Of a DNA stretch of 64,000 nucleotides, positions 43,107-51,979 are shown in pieces; the stretch's first letter is position 1; each line of letters starts with the position of its first letter. The stretch lies in contig JAKALP010000024.1 of the NCBI GenBank assembly GCA_021824175.1, positions 1 through 64,000 of the forward strand, written 5' to 3'. The DNA comes from Deltaproteobacteria bacterium. GTDB lineage: Bacteria > Desulfobacterota > Desulfobacteria > Desulfobacterales > Desulfosarcinaceae. The notes beneath the pieces are model-generated. The model was not told where the DNA came from and did no database searches. It saw nothing but the letters and a program-made list of their open reading frames with translations. The position numbers and the translations under genes were made by a program.

Positions 43107-45755
43107 TCACTGCACCGTGGCCGCCTGCTGGAAGGTGGGCCGGTTTTGCCAATGCCAGGGCTTGCCGTTGTTGGTGGTATTCACCGGCATCAGTTCAATA
43201 TGGTCCGCGGTCTTGAGCCACAAGGCCGGGGTGTCGGTGCCAAAACTCTTCTTCAAATCGGCTTTGGCCTGCACCAGGGCTTTGAGCACCAGCCGGCGGC
43301 AGCCGATAAAGGTGCCGTCGCCGCACTGGAGAAGATCTTCTCGCACATTGGCCGGGTCATTGCCATTGGCTTTGGCCCGGTTGAGCAGCATGCGCATGAT
43401 GCTGGTGGTGCCGTCCTGGTAAGCCGAACCCATGCTGTTAGGGAGATTCAATGAGCCCAGATCCAACTGCAACGAATCTTCTAAAACATTTTTCAGGCAC
43501 ACCATGATTTCATCCATGATGGCGGGACCGGCGTCGTCGTAACGGCCGTCCCGGTCCAGGTCGATCCGTTTGGCGCCTTTTTGGTCAATCCAGGCGGCCA
43601 GCTCGTTGAGCATGTTGGAAAGATCTCCGTTGGGCAAGATAGCGCCCTGGGTGTAATCCCGCAGCAAGGGCATCATGCTCAGGGCGTAGCCGTCTTGCAG
43701 GGCCGCGGTTTCAGCGATCTGAACCAGAGCCGGCAGATCAATGGTAGACTTGGTGTTCACCAGCCGTTGCAGCATTTGGACGCGCTGGAAATCGCCGTCG
43801 CTCTGGTAGAATTTGGGCGCGCTTTGATTGTTCCAGCTCAGGATATAACCGCCGGGGGGATTGATCGCATGGGGCCTGCGCTCCAGGGGAATCGCGCCCT
43901 GCCAATCCCACTGGCCGGTGCCCCAGGTGGGCAGATCGGTCTGGGCGCCGGCGGCCCGCACCGGATAGAGCCCGGTGTTGACGTAGGCCACTTCCGTGGC
44001 GTTGATATAGGCATAGTTCAGGGCCAGGACATGATACTGCATGAGATCGACAAATTGGGCCGCGGTTTTTACTTTTCCCTTGGCCAGCGCGTAGTATGGA
44101 ATGGCGCCCTGGCCGATGCGTTCGGCGTTATAAGATTTTCTGGCAATGGCCACCGGCTCGCCGGCTACAGTGTCCCAGGCGATCACCGGGCCATGAACGG
44201 TGAATGGCGTCCCGTTATCCGGCCTCAGGCGCATGGGTTTGCATTGGCCCTGATACCAGTAGTATTTGGCTTGGAGATCGATGGGGTACTGGCCATCGGG
44301 CGAGCAGAGCTTTTCCACGAAGATATCGCTGGTTTTGCCGATGGCGGAAGTGGGCGACCACACGCCGTCATGGCCGCTTCCGGCAAAGGCGGCTATGAAG
44401 AGACCCGGCAGAGAGACACCGGTGATTTGAAAGCGGTTGTCTACGGTTCGGGCGTCGAATTCCATGAAGATATCCGGCCGGAAATAGCTCATCTGGGGGC
44501 CGCCAACTAACAAGGGGTGGCCCGTGGCTGATTTGTCTTTTGTGATCAGCATCCAATTACTGTTGTGGGGTTTATCTACGTTCAGCAAGGCGCGCGTGGC
44601 GGGATTACTTTCGATGGCTTTTAAATCCACCCAGGCAATGGAGTCGTCATCCACCGGGCGCTGGGCATCGGTATCATCCGATCCGTCGGCATAGACGGGA
44701 TTCGGGAAGGGATCTTTGGCTGTGACGGTCGTAGGGTCCAGGGGGGCGTTTCGCAGTTTATAGTCCGCGAAGAGCGCTTTGGCTTTGTCTTCGCCAAATA
44801 CTGCTTGAATTTTGCGCCAGGTGGCGAGATTGGCCAACTGATCCGCGCCTGGATCTCCGAATACGCCAGTGATGGCCAGGCCGGGGGCGGCCGTGTCAAT
44901 TACTTCCCATTTGGGCCAAGGAATGCCCAGGGTATCGAAGACCTTGAAGGCCGGGTAGCGTTCCATGAGGGCCTTGTTGATGCCTTCCCGATAGGCCACC
45001 ATGGCCGAGGCCATCTCCTGGCAGTCGGGCCCCAACAGCGCATCGCAAACCCGGGGATCAAAGGTATCCATCAATTCATCCCGGCTGTAATTCAGAGGCT
45101 TGAAATCCATCAACTGTTTCACCAGGGAAGCTATATCCAGCGGCTCATCCGGCGAGATATGCAGCCCGGTTTGCAAGAGCCCGCTCAGGCCCGCATAGCG
45201 GAAGAAAAGCATTTCGATCATATTGGTGTAGACTGTGGCATATCCCAGGCCGAAGGTGACATCCTCCACGGTGTCGCCGACCACATGGGGCACATGAAAC
45301 GCGTCCCAATCGATCCGGGCGCAAAGGGTATTGGGCGGCACATAGGTGATGGGTTTGTCGTAGCCCCGGGCCTGGAATTCCACGATGAGGTCATCCAGAG
45401 CATCGCGGGGGTAAATGGCTTTGGGCTTTTCCAGATATGTAGAGGCGCTGAAGAGGCCGGGTTGCCCGTTTTTGTAATAACGGTTCACGGTACGATCTGT
45501 GTACGGTTCAGCCGCGCCGACGATATCGTCATAAAGTAACATCTGATCAAAGCACATGTCGCACGTAGGCGCGCCCATCCCGCCGGTGCCCGGCGCCAGG
45601 ATGGTCCAGCTTTCGATGGGCGTATTCACCGGACCGTTGGGCGGCGTCTTGCGGCGCAGCAAATCCAAAAAGTCCGAGCCCATGGCGCTGGAAGCAAAGC
45701 ACAGCCAAAGCGGAAATAGAACCATCAGAACTGTTCGTTTGAATTGGGTTGTCAT
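43107..45755 (-). CDS. Penicillin acylase-family Ntn hydrolase (secreted)
   Basis: This 882-residue protein has a signal peptide (residues 1-26). It has the alpha-subunit region of the S45 family (GLGYATVYTNMIEMLFFRYAG), a spacer, and the beta-subunit start at PHNS399NWMLI, where Ser399 would be the N-terminal nucleophile after self-cleavage. Later motifs include VHGPVIAWDT and WDWQGAIP. S45 enzymes cut amide bonds of penicillins, glutaryl-cephalosporins or N-acyl-homoserine lactones; which one here is unknown. The start at 45753-45755 has an AAGGTG site. It is followed by the small exported protein gene and is divergent from the tandem sigma-54 activators. Confidence 0.85.
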   Translation of the reverse strand: MTTQFKRTVLMVLFPLWLCFASSAMGSDFLDLLRRKTPPNGPVNTPIESWTILAPGTGGMGAPTCDMCFDQMLLYDDIVGAAEPYTDRTVNRYYKNGQPGLFSASTYLEKPKAIYPRDALDDLIVEFQARGYDKPITYVPPNTLCARIDWDAFHVPHVVGDTVEDVTFGLGYATVYTNMIEMLFFRYAGLSGLLQTGLHISPDEPLDIASLVKQLMDFKPLNYSRDELMDTFDPRVCDALLGPDCQEMASAMVAYREGINKALMERYPAFKVFDTLGIPWPKWEVIDTAAPGLAITGVFGDPGADQLANLATWRKIQAVFGEDKAKALFADYKLRNAPLDPTTVTAKDPFPNPVYADGSDDTDAQRPVDDDSIAWVDLKAIESNPATRALLNVDKPHNSNWMLITKDKSATGHPLLVGGPQMSYFRPDIFMEFDARTVDNRFQITGVSLPGLFIAAFAGSGHDGVWSPTSAIGKTSDIFVEKLCSPDGQYPIDLQAKYYWYQGQCKPMRLRPDNGTPFTVHGPVIAWDTVAGEPVAIARKSYNAERIGQGAIPYYALAKGKVKTAAQFVDLMQYHVLALNYAYINATEVAYVNTGLYPVRAAGAQTDLPTWGTGQWDWQGAIPLERRPHAINPPGGYILSWNNQSAPKFYQSDGDFQRVQMLQRLVNTKSTIDLPALVQIAETAALQDGYALSMMPLLRDYTQGAILPNGDLSNMLNELAAWIDQKGAKRIDLDRDGRYDDAGPAIMDEIMVCLKNVLEDSLQLDLGSLNLPNSMGSAYQDGTTSIMRMLLNRAKANGNDPANVREDLLQCGDGTFIGCRRLVLKALVQAKADLKKSFGTDTPALWLKTADHIELMPVNTTNNGKPWHWQNRPTFQQAATVQ

Positions 45756-46130
45756 GGCATTCACCTTCGGCTTTGGGGGACACCTCAATGGAGCATATGG
45801 TTTGGAATTGATGGAAGCCTGGTACAGGGGGGCGGGCCGAAAAGCGCCAATCCGCGCTTAACAGCCATGTTAATTTATGACGCAAGGCCACCGGCCCTGT
45901 CAACGAGAATCTGACATGCGGTTCTAATGCATCCGCCGGGGCTTTTGGCCGGCGAAATCATATCCGGCTTAGCTTTCAGTGAATTAGGGATTCGTGGGAT
46001 GAATTTTAGGGGGATTACCATTGCCCCGCTATCGGCATTCGTCATACATGTGAAATCCAATGGATAGATTGAGCTGCCATTGGTCCATGGGCTTGGAACT
46101 TATCGCGCCATACAAACTTGGAAACCTGAA
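45756..46130. other. Divergent promoter region between acylase and sigma-54 activator genes
   Basis: This 375-base gap has no gene. I looked for a -24/-12 promoter on either strand (TGGCAC-N5-TTGC) and did not find a good match. A short Gly/Cys-rich hairpin (GCCGGGGCTTTTGGCCGGC, about 45933-45951) is the only visible structure. Confidence 0.4.
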
Positions 46131-48194
46131 ATGAATGACCCCGTCAGCCATGCCGCTGCCACAGGAGGGACGTCAGCCCCAGCCCTCATGGGTTTCTATG
46201 TGCTGCAGCGGGGCTGCTTTGTTCATGTCGATGCCGCTCTGGCCGGGATCTTGGGCTATGAAGCGCCGGCCCAACTGATCGGACGTTCTTTATGGGAGCT
46301 GGTGCACCCCGAGGACCGGGAAAAGGTCAGCCTTCGGCCGGAAAGAGCGCAAACCAAGGGTCAACCTGTTCGCCTTTTCAAGAAGGACGGCACCATCTTC
46401 CTGGGATGCTTTAAAGGCGGCAACGCCCTCTTCCAAGGCCAATCGGCCAATATGGGTATCCTCATCGATATGAACGTCTTTGCTCTCATGAAGACCGCCC
46501 TGACCAAATATCGCAGCATCATCAACGAGGTCGATGATGCCGTCGCGGAGATGGACCTGAAGGGCAACATCATCTTCTCCAATACGTCGGTATGCCGTAA
46601 ATGGGAGACCTTGGGTGACAAAACCAAAACCTTGAACTTCCGGACCTATGTGGATGAGCCAGCGGTGCCGGCCTTCATCGAAGGATATAAGGAAGTATAC
46701 GACAACGACTGCCCCGGCAAACACATCGTCTATCAAGTCAAATTGGCGGATGGACAACGCCTGACGGTGGAAGATTCGGTCTCCCCCATGCACGATGAAG
46801 CGGGGGCCATCACTGGGTTTCGCGTGATCAGCCGCAATATCACTGATCGCATCGCTGCTGAGCGGCATTTGGCCCGGCAGCGCAGCCAGCTTCAGGCGAT
46901 ATTCCGCAGCGTCCACGACGCCATTATCACGGTGGACCCGGAGCTCAGGGTGGTCGATGCCAATCTTTCGGCCAAAAGCATCTGCGGGATGGAAAAAAAA
47001 AGGTGCATGGGCCGGGTTTTCTCCAGCTGCCTGCCCGCCTGCCAGCACGCATGCCTGCGGCTTTTAAAGCAAACCATTGAAAGCAGGCAATCCGTCAAGG
47101 ATCGGCGAGTAGTCTGCGGTCATCCAACACGCGCCTCGCAGAATGTGAGTTTGAGTTGTTCACCCCTGCTGGACCCCAATGGCCGTTTTATTGGGGCGGT
47201 CCTCGTCATCCGGGATATTACCCATCTTCAACAAATGGAAGAGGAGCTGCACCAGCGCCACCAGTTTAAAAATATCGTCGGCAAGAACCAACGCATGCAA
47301 GAGGTCTTCGGCTTGATCCAAAAGCTGGCTGACCTGGATACCACCGTGTTGATTACCGGAGAAAGCGGCACCGGCAAAGAGCTCATTGCCAAAGCCCTGC
47401 ATTACGGCGGCCGGCGAGCATCCAGACCCTTTATCTCGGTCAACTGCTCGGCCCTCAACGCTGGCTTGCTCGAAAGCGAACTTTTCGGCCATGTCAAAGG
47501 CGCCTTCACCGGCGCCACCCGTGCCAAGCAGGGGCGCTTTGAGGCCGCCGACGGGGGCACGCTGCTGCTGGATGAAATCGGTGACATATCGCCTCTGATT
47601 CAACTCAAGCTCCTGCGAGTTCTGGAAGAAAAGAGCTTTGAGCGCGTAGGTGAAGCCATTGCCCGCAAAACCAATGTGCGCATCATCGCCTGCACCAACA
47701 AGGATCTCAAGGAGAAGATCAGAAGAGGTGAGTTCCGGCAGGATCTTTACTACCGTCTCAAGGTGGTGCAGATTCCCTTGCCGCCTCTACGCCAAAGAGT
47801 GGAAGATATCCCTCTGCTGGTGGACCACTTCCGGGCGCGCTTCAACCAGCGGTTCAACAAGCGGATCAAATGCATCAGCCGCGATGTATTGTGCCGTTTG
47901 ACCAGCTATTCTTGGCCGGGCAACGTACGCGAGCTCGAACATCTTCTGGAGCGCGCCTTTGTCCTGTGCCGCGGCAGTGAAATCCGCATGGAGCACCTGC
48001 CCGTGGAGATAAATATCGGCCCAAGCCCCGACGATATAGCGAGCAACAGCTCCACGGACTTGGCAACCCACCAAATTCAGGACCTGATGGCCTTTCTGAG
48101 AGCCAACCAGTGGAACAAGACGCGGACCGCCGAGGTGCTGGGAATCAGCCGCCAGACCCTCTACCGCAAGATGAAAGCGGCCAGAATGGTATAA
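46131..48194 (+). CDS. PAS-domain sigma-54-dependent transcriptional activator (first of a tandem pair)
   Basis: This 687-residue enhancer-binding protein has three PAS-like domains (about 20-115, 125-240, 250-370). The third contains a Cys cluster, CLPACQHAC, and another pair at VVC and SLSC. The AAA+ domain has Walker [15 protein letters not shown] intact, Walker [10 protein letters not shown] and [12 protein letters not shown] Fis-type helix-turn-helix closes it ([19 protein letters not shown]). It activates sigma-54 promoters from upstream sites after sensing a signal, possibly redox or metal through the Cys-rich PAS. The start is uncertain: ATG at 46131 has only a weak site. The second activator gene follows within eight bases. 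Confidence 0.88.
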   Translation: MNDPVSHAAATGGTSAPALMGFYVLQRGCFVHVDAALAGILGYEAPAQLIGRSLWELVHPEDREKVSLRPERAQTKGQPVRLFKKDGTIFLGCFKGGNALFQGQSANMGILIDMNVFALMKTALTKYRSIINEVDDAVAEMDLKGNIIFSNTSVCRKWETLGDKTKTLNFRTYVDEPAVPAFIEGYKEVYDNDCPGKHIVYQVKLADGQRLTVEDSVSPMHDEAGAITGFRVISRNITDRIAAERHLARQRSQLQAIFRSVHDAIITVDPELRVVDANLSAKSICGMEKKRCMGRVFSSCLPACQHACLRLLKQTIESRQSVKDRRVVCGHPTRASQNVSLSCSPLLDPNGRFIGAVLVIRDITHLQQMEEELHQRHQFKNIVGKNQRMQEVFGLIQKLADLDTTVLITGESGTGKELIAKALHYGGRRASRPFISVNCSALNAGLLESELFGHVKGAFTGATRAKQGRFEAADGGTLLLDEIGDISPLIQLKLLRVLEEKSFERVGEAIARKTNVRIIACTNKDLKEKIRRGEFRQDLYYRLKVVQIPLPPLRQRVEDIPLLVDHFRARFNQRFNKRIKCISRDVLCRLTSYSWPGNVRELEHLLERAFVLCRGSEIRMEHLPVEINIGPSPDDIASNSSTDLATHQIQDLMAFLRANQWNKTRTAEVLGISRQTLYRKMKAARMV

Positions 48195-48201
48195 ACCTGT
48201 G

Positions 48202-50322
48202 ATGAATACGAACACCCGCCAATACTTTCCCCAATTTATCGGTGAACCGTACCAGCCCGATTTCAGCTTGTTCACGGAAAATATCCGCACCGGCCGGTAT
48301 GTGCTTCAACGAGGACGCCTTGTTTATGTGGATAGGGAGTTTTGCGCCATTCTGGGCTGGGAGAATCCCCAGGAACTCATCGGCCGTTCGTTATGGCGCC
48401 TGGTGCACCCCAAAGATCGCGTCCTGGTCCGGCTGAGCCGGAACCGCAACGGTCAAGAGGTGGGGACACCCGAGCCCTTTCGTATGTTTCAAGCCAACGG
48501 CTTAACCGTTTGGGTCGCCATGCAGGGTGGCAATACGACCCTCAACGCCAAGCCCGCCAACTTTGGCTGCCTCATCGATATGACCCCCATCCGTTCGCTG
48601 ACCCGGTCGCTGAAACGCTATCAAGACAGAATCACCCAGGTGGAAGATGCCGTGGCGGAGGTGGATCTCAAGGGCAACATCCTTTCCTATACCGAAGCGG
48701 CCCGTAAACTGTGGGGCGTCTCCTGCGCGGATATCATTGGTAAGAACTATCGCGAGTTTATGGATGAGAATTCCGCCCGGACCGTGCGCCATGCCTACCA
48801 GAGGGTATATAAGACCGGGCAGCCGGGCAATCAGGTGATTTATGAGATCATCCGGCAGTTGGATGGAGAACGCATGACGGTGGAGGACTCGGTGGTACTG
48901 ATGCGGGATAACAACGGACAACCGGCTGGATTTCGGACGGTCAGCCGGGATATCACCGCGCAGAAGGCCGTCGAGCGACAGGCCCATGAACAACAGGCGC
49001 AGCTGGAAGCTATTTTTCAAAGCGTCAATGATGCCATCATCACCGTGGACCCGGCCGTTCATATCACCAATGCCAATGCCGCGGCCAAAGCGATTTGCGG
49101 CATCGATATTCAAAACGCGACCGACCTGCCGCTGGCCGCCCATCAGCAACAATGCAGCGCCGCTTGTGGAGATGTACTGCGCCGAACCTTAGAAGCACGC
49201 CGCAGCATCAAGGATTTCCGCATCGAATGCCGGCACGAGCTGCGGCAGCGCCAAATTGTCGATGTCTCCAGCGCCGCCTTGTTTGACCCGCAAGAGAAAT
49301 ACCTGGGCGCGGTTTTGGTCATCCGCGATGTGACGAGGCAGCAAGACCTCCAAAGAGCATTAAATCCGCGGCACCATTTTCTACACCTCATCGGTAAAAG
49401 CCGGGTCATGCGGGACATCTATCATTTGCTCGAAGACCTGGCTGATCTTCAAACCACGGTCTTGATCACCGGCGAGAGCGGTACGGGCAAAAACATGATC
49501 GCCAAAGCGCTCCACCAGAGCGGGCTGCGTGCCGCCCAACCCTTTGTCACCGTCAACTGTTCGGCCCTGGCGGAAAATTTGCTGGAGAGCGAACTCTTCG
49601 GCCACACCAAAGGCGCTTTTACGGGCGCCGTGCAGGACAAGCAAGGCCGCTTCGAGGCGGCCGGCCAGGGGACCCTTTTGCTGGACGAAATCGGCGATAT
49701 CTCCCCCCTGATTCAGCTCAAGCTTTTGCGGGTGATCCAGGAAAAAGAGTTCGAACGCGTGGGGGAGACCACCAGCCGTAAATTAAATGCCCGAGTCATC
49801 GCCTGTACTCACCAAAATCTCCAGGACAAAGTCAAGCTGGGAGAATTCAGAGAAGATCTTTACTACCGGCTCAAAGTAGTGGAAATCCATATTTCTCCTC
49901 TGCGGGAACGGATGGAAGATATCCCGTTGTTAATCGAACACTTCCGCCAATTTTATAATCAGCGCTTTGGCAAAAATATCGAGGGCCTGTCCACCCAAGC
50001 CATGGCCCGGATCATGAATTATTCCTGGCCGGGCAATGTGCGCGAATTGGAGCATGTGATCGAACGCGCGTTTGTGCTTTGCGACGCGGCTTTTATCACC
50101 CCGGCGTATTTGCCGGCCGAAGTCAAAAACTTCAAGAAAACAAAAAATCCAAGTTCCAGCGACGAAATTGACGGCACTGAAGTGAGCCACCCCCAGACAC
50201 TGCTGGATGCGCTGAATCAGACTTTTTGGAATCGAAGTAAAACCGCCCAACTGCTCGGCATCAGCCGCCAGACCCTCTACCGCAAAATCAAAGAGCACCA
50301 AATCGGTCGAAAGCCCAAGTGA
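48202..50322 (+). CDS. PAS-domain sigma-54-dependent transcriptional activator (second of a tandem pair)
   Basis: This 706-residue paralogue of the preceding protein has the same order: three PAS-like domains, AAA+ and Fis-type helix-turn-helix. Walker A is GESGTGKN (the usual final E is N), GAFTGA is intact, and [12 protein letters not shown] and [13 protein letters not shown] follow. The third PAS has a reduced Cys set (QQCSAAC, RIEC). Start ATG at 48202; a GTG three bases earlier is possible. The genes are adjacent with no room for a promoter, so the two are co-expressed and may form mixed oligomers. It is followed by the secreted hydrolase genes, a likely target set; this is inference. 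Confidence 0.88.
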   Translation: MNTNTRQYFPQFIGEPYQPDFSLFTENIRTGRYVLQRGRLVYVDREFCAILGWENPQELIGRSLWRLVHPKDRVLVRLSRNRNGQEVGTPEPFRMFQANGLTVWVAMQGGNTTLNAKPANFGCLIDMTPIRSLTRSLKRYQDRITQVEDAVAEVDLKGNILSYTEAARKLWGVSCADIIGKNYREFMDENSARTVRHAYQRVYKTGQPGNQVIYEIIRQLDGERMTVEDSVVLMRDNNGQPAGFRTVSRDITAQKAVERQAHEQQAQLEAIFQSVNDAIITVDPAVHITNANAAAKAICGIDIQNATDLPLAAHQQQCSAACGDVLRRTLEARRSIKDFRIECRHELRQRQIVDVSSAALFDPQEKYLGAVLVIRDVTRQQDLQRALNPRHHFLHLIGKSRVMRDIYHLLEDLADLQTTVLITGESGTGKNMIAKALHQSGLRAAQPFVTVNCSALAENLLESELFGHTKGAFTGAVQDKQGRFEAAGQGTLLLDEIGDISPLIQLKLLRVIQEKEFERVGETTSRKLNARVIACTHQNLQDKVKLGEFREDLYYRLKVVEIHISPLRERMEDIPLLIEHFRQFYNQRFGKNIEGLSTQAMARIMNYSWPGNVRELEHVIERAFVLCDAAFITPAYLPAEVKNFKKTKNPSSSDEIDGTEVSHPQTLLDALNQTFWNRSKTAQLLGISRQTLYRKIKEHQIGRKPK

Positions 50323-50750
50323 CATTTTGTAACAGCACAATAATGTGTCGATCCAGCGTGCCCCGCTTATCTTGGTCCCCATTCTGGGGCGAGCAACCTG
50401 CTTTGATGAATGCTCAGGTGAAAGCCTACTCCCATTGCGGGGGTCGTCGTTGGACTGGAGAACAAACAATTTCAATCAATTATCGCTTGCCATGGACAGG
50501 TCTGAAGCAAGCTTCCGGATTATTGCGCCCACCTCCTTTTCATGGCATGCAAATTGAATTTGATTCTGCCGCGGCATTTAACAATGCCCCGGTCGTTACC
50601 GCAGTGGTTGGATGCGTTGCCCGATTTTAAACCATTCCCGCGAGGCGAAGCCACCGACCTGAATCACTAAACGCCCCCCCTAAAAGATTAAATTCGCGAC
50701 GGAGTCGTGTGTATTTCCGCGCCCAAAAAAGGAAAGAGGAGAGAATAGTC
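50323..50750. other. Intergenic region before the SGNH lipoprotein gene
   Basis: This 428-base gap has no convincing gene. It contains a possible -24/-12 element (50543-50558) and otherwise sequence without recognisable structure. It is the likely promoter region for the hydrolase cluster. Confidence 0.45.
50543..50558 (+). promoter_or_regulatory. Possible sigma-54 (-24/-12) promoter upstream of the SGNH gene
   Basis: TGGCATGCAAATTGAA fits TGGCAY-N5-TTGC except that the final C of the -12 GC is A. It lies 193 bases before the ATG of the SGNH gene and directly follows two sigma-54 activator genes. The off-consensus -12 makes it only a candidate. Confidence 0.3.
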
Positions 50751-51515
50751 ATGAAGAAAAGTCTACCCGTATTACTGATGTTAAGCTTAAGCGTCATCCT
50801 CATCGTGGCCAATTGTACGCCGACCACAACCACCAACAACCAGGTGGTCATGCTGGGCGACTCCATCTTCGCCCTGTCCGGCGAAATCGCCAATGAACTG
50901 CGGCGGCTTTCCGGCCAGACCTACCGCAGCTATTATGTCAGCGGCGCTGAGATGGAGGGCGGCACAGTCACCCCAATCCCCACCCAATACACCCAGGCGC
51001 GCAACGCGGACCGCAACATCCGGACCATCATCATGGACGGCTGCGGCAATGACATCCAAATCGGCGCCAGCTCCCAATGCACCAGCGGCAGCGTCACTAC
51101 CGCCTGCAAAAACGCTTTGCAGCCAGCCCTGACCGCGGCGGACAATCTCTTCAAACAAATGCGCGCCGACGGTGTGAAGAATATCGTCTACATGAACTAT
51201 TTCTATATCATGAATGCCAACAGCAAGCCGGCCTTTAACTGGATGCATGATGAAATGGCCAAGGTCGTGCAGAAATACAACGGCCTGATCGTGGACCCCA
51301 TGCCTTACATGAAGGACAGCTACATCGGTCCGGACCGCATCCATCCCACAACGGCAGGGTCCCAGATGCTGGCCAATCTGATCTGGGATGCCATGAAAGC
51401 CAATTGCATCGAGCAACCCAGCGGCTGCACCCCCAGCTCCAGTTCCAGCAGCACAAGCAGCACCTCCAGCAGCTCCAGCACAACCAGTTCAACTTCCGGT
51501 GGAGGTTGCAACTAG
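50751..51515 (+). CDS. SGNH/GDSL-hydrolase lipoprotein with poly-Ser GGGCN tail
   Basis: The 254-residue product has a signal peptide with lipobox ending VANC (Cys22), an SGNH hydrolase domain and a Ser/Thr-rich tail. Motifs: block I VVMLGDSIF (Ser38), block III DGCGND, block V DRIHPTTAG with the catalytic Asp/His. SGNH enzymes cleave esters or acetyl groups of lipids, sugars or polymers. The last 35 residues are Ser/Thr low-complexity ending TSGGGCN at the stop. The ATG has AGGAG nine bases upstream. It is the first of five extracellular hydrolase genes here; the shared tail is discussed as a finding. Confidence 0.85.
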   Translation: MKKSLPVLLMLSLSVILIVANCTPTTTTNNQVVMLGDSIFALSGEIANELRRLSGQTYRSYYVSGAEMEGGTVTPIPTQYTQARNADRNIRTIIMDGCGNDIQIGASSQCTSGSVTTACKNALQPALTAADNLFKQMRADGVKNIVYMNYFYIMNANSKPAFNWMHDEMAKVVQKYNGLIVDPMPYMKDSYIGPDRIHPTTAGSQMLANLIWDAMKANCIEQPSGCTPSSSSSSTSSTSSSSSTTSSTSGGGCN

Positions 51516-51525
51516 ACCTCTTCCG

Positions 51526-51570
51526 AAGGTCCCGCTGAGTACTTCCCTTCCAGCTTGGCGGGACCTTTTT
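51526..51570 (+). terminator. Intrinsic terminator of the SGNH hydrolase gene
   Basis: A ten-base stem (AAGGTCCCGC/GCGGGACCTT) with a 22-base loop is followed by TTT. It starts 11 bases past the stop codon. Confidence 0.85.
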
Positions 51571-51697
51571 GAATGTTACGCTTTGTCGCGCGACATGGTG
51601 TAACAAAATCTGCCCGAACCAACCCCACCGATTGCCACAACACAGCCAACAATCTGAAATGCCATCAATTATTAAAATATTCAGTTTGTACCTAATG

Positions 51698-51713
51698 TGG
51701 CACAGAAGTTGAT
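51698..51713 (+). promoter_or_regulatory. Possible sigma-54 (-24/-12) promoter upstream of the carboxylesterase gene
   Basis: TGGCACAGAAGTTGAT fits TGGCAC-N5-TTGC except for A in place of the last C, the same deviation as the element at 50543. It lies 267 bases before the start codon. Confidence 0.3.
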
Positions 51714-51979
51714 TTGTTCATCCCGAGCGACAACTGCAGGTTGGCCAATCCCCCCTTCCAGGCCTTTGAAGAATTAGCGGCGTATACAACCATCCGCATG
51801 ATGGGCGGCTTCATTTTCCAGTGAGTTGGAAAAATGACAAGGTACGCCAGTGCCAATTGTTTAACGTTTGTAACCCGCCGAACAGCAGCGGGTTTGGGAC
51901 AAAACAATCACCTGGTTCCCAAAGGACCTGCTCTATTGAAATTTTACCAAACCTAATATTCAAAAAGGAGAAAGTTGGA

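Larger units (their letters stand above)
51516..51979. other. Intergenic region between SGNH and type-B esterase genes
   Basis: This 464-base gap holds the SGNH terminator (51526-51570), a possible -24/-12 element (51698-51713) and no convincing gene. The esterase ribosome site AAAGGAG is at its right end. Confidence 0.5.

Noticed and set aside
50319-50630. 103-codon ORF after the second activator
   Set aside because: No family, no ribosome site, mixed composition; overlaps the candidate promoter.
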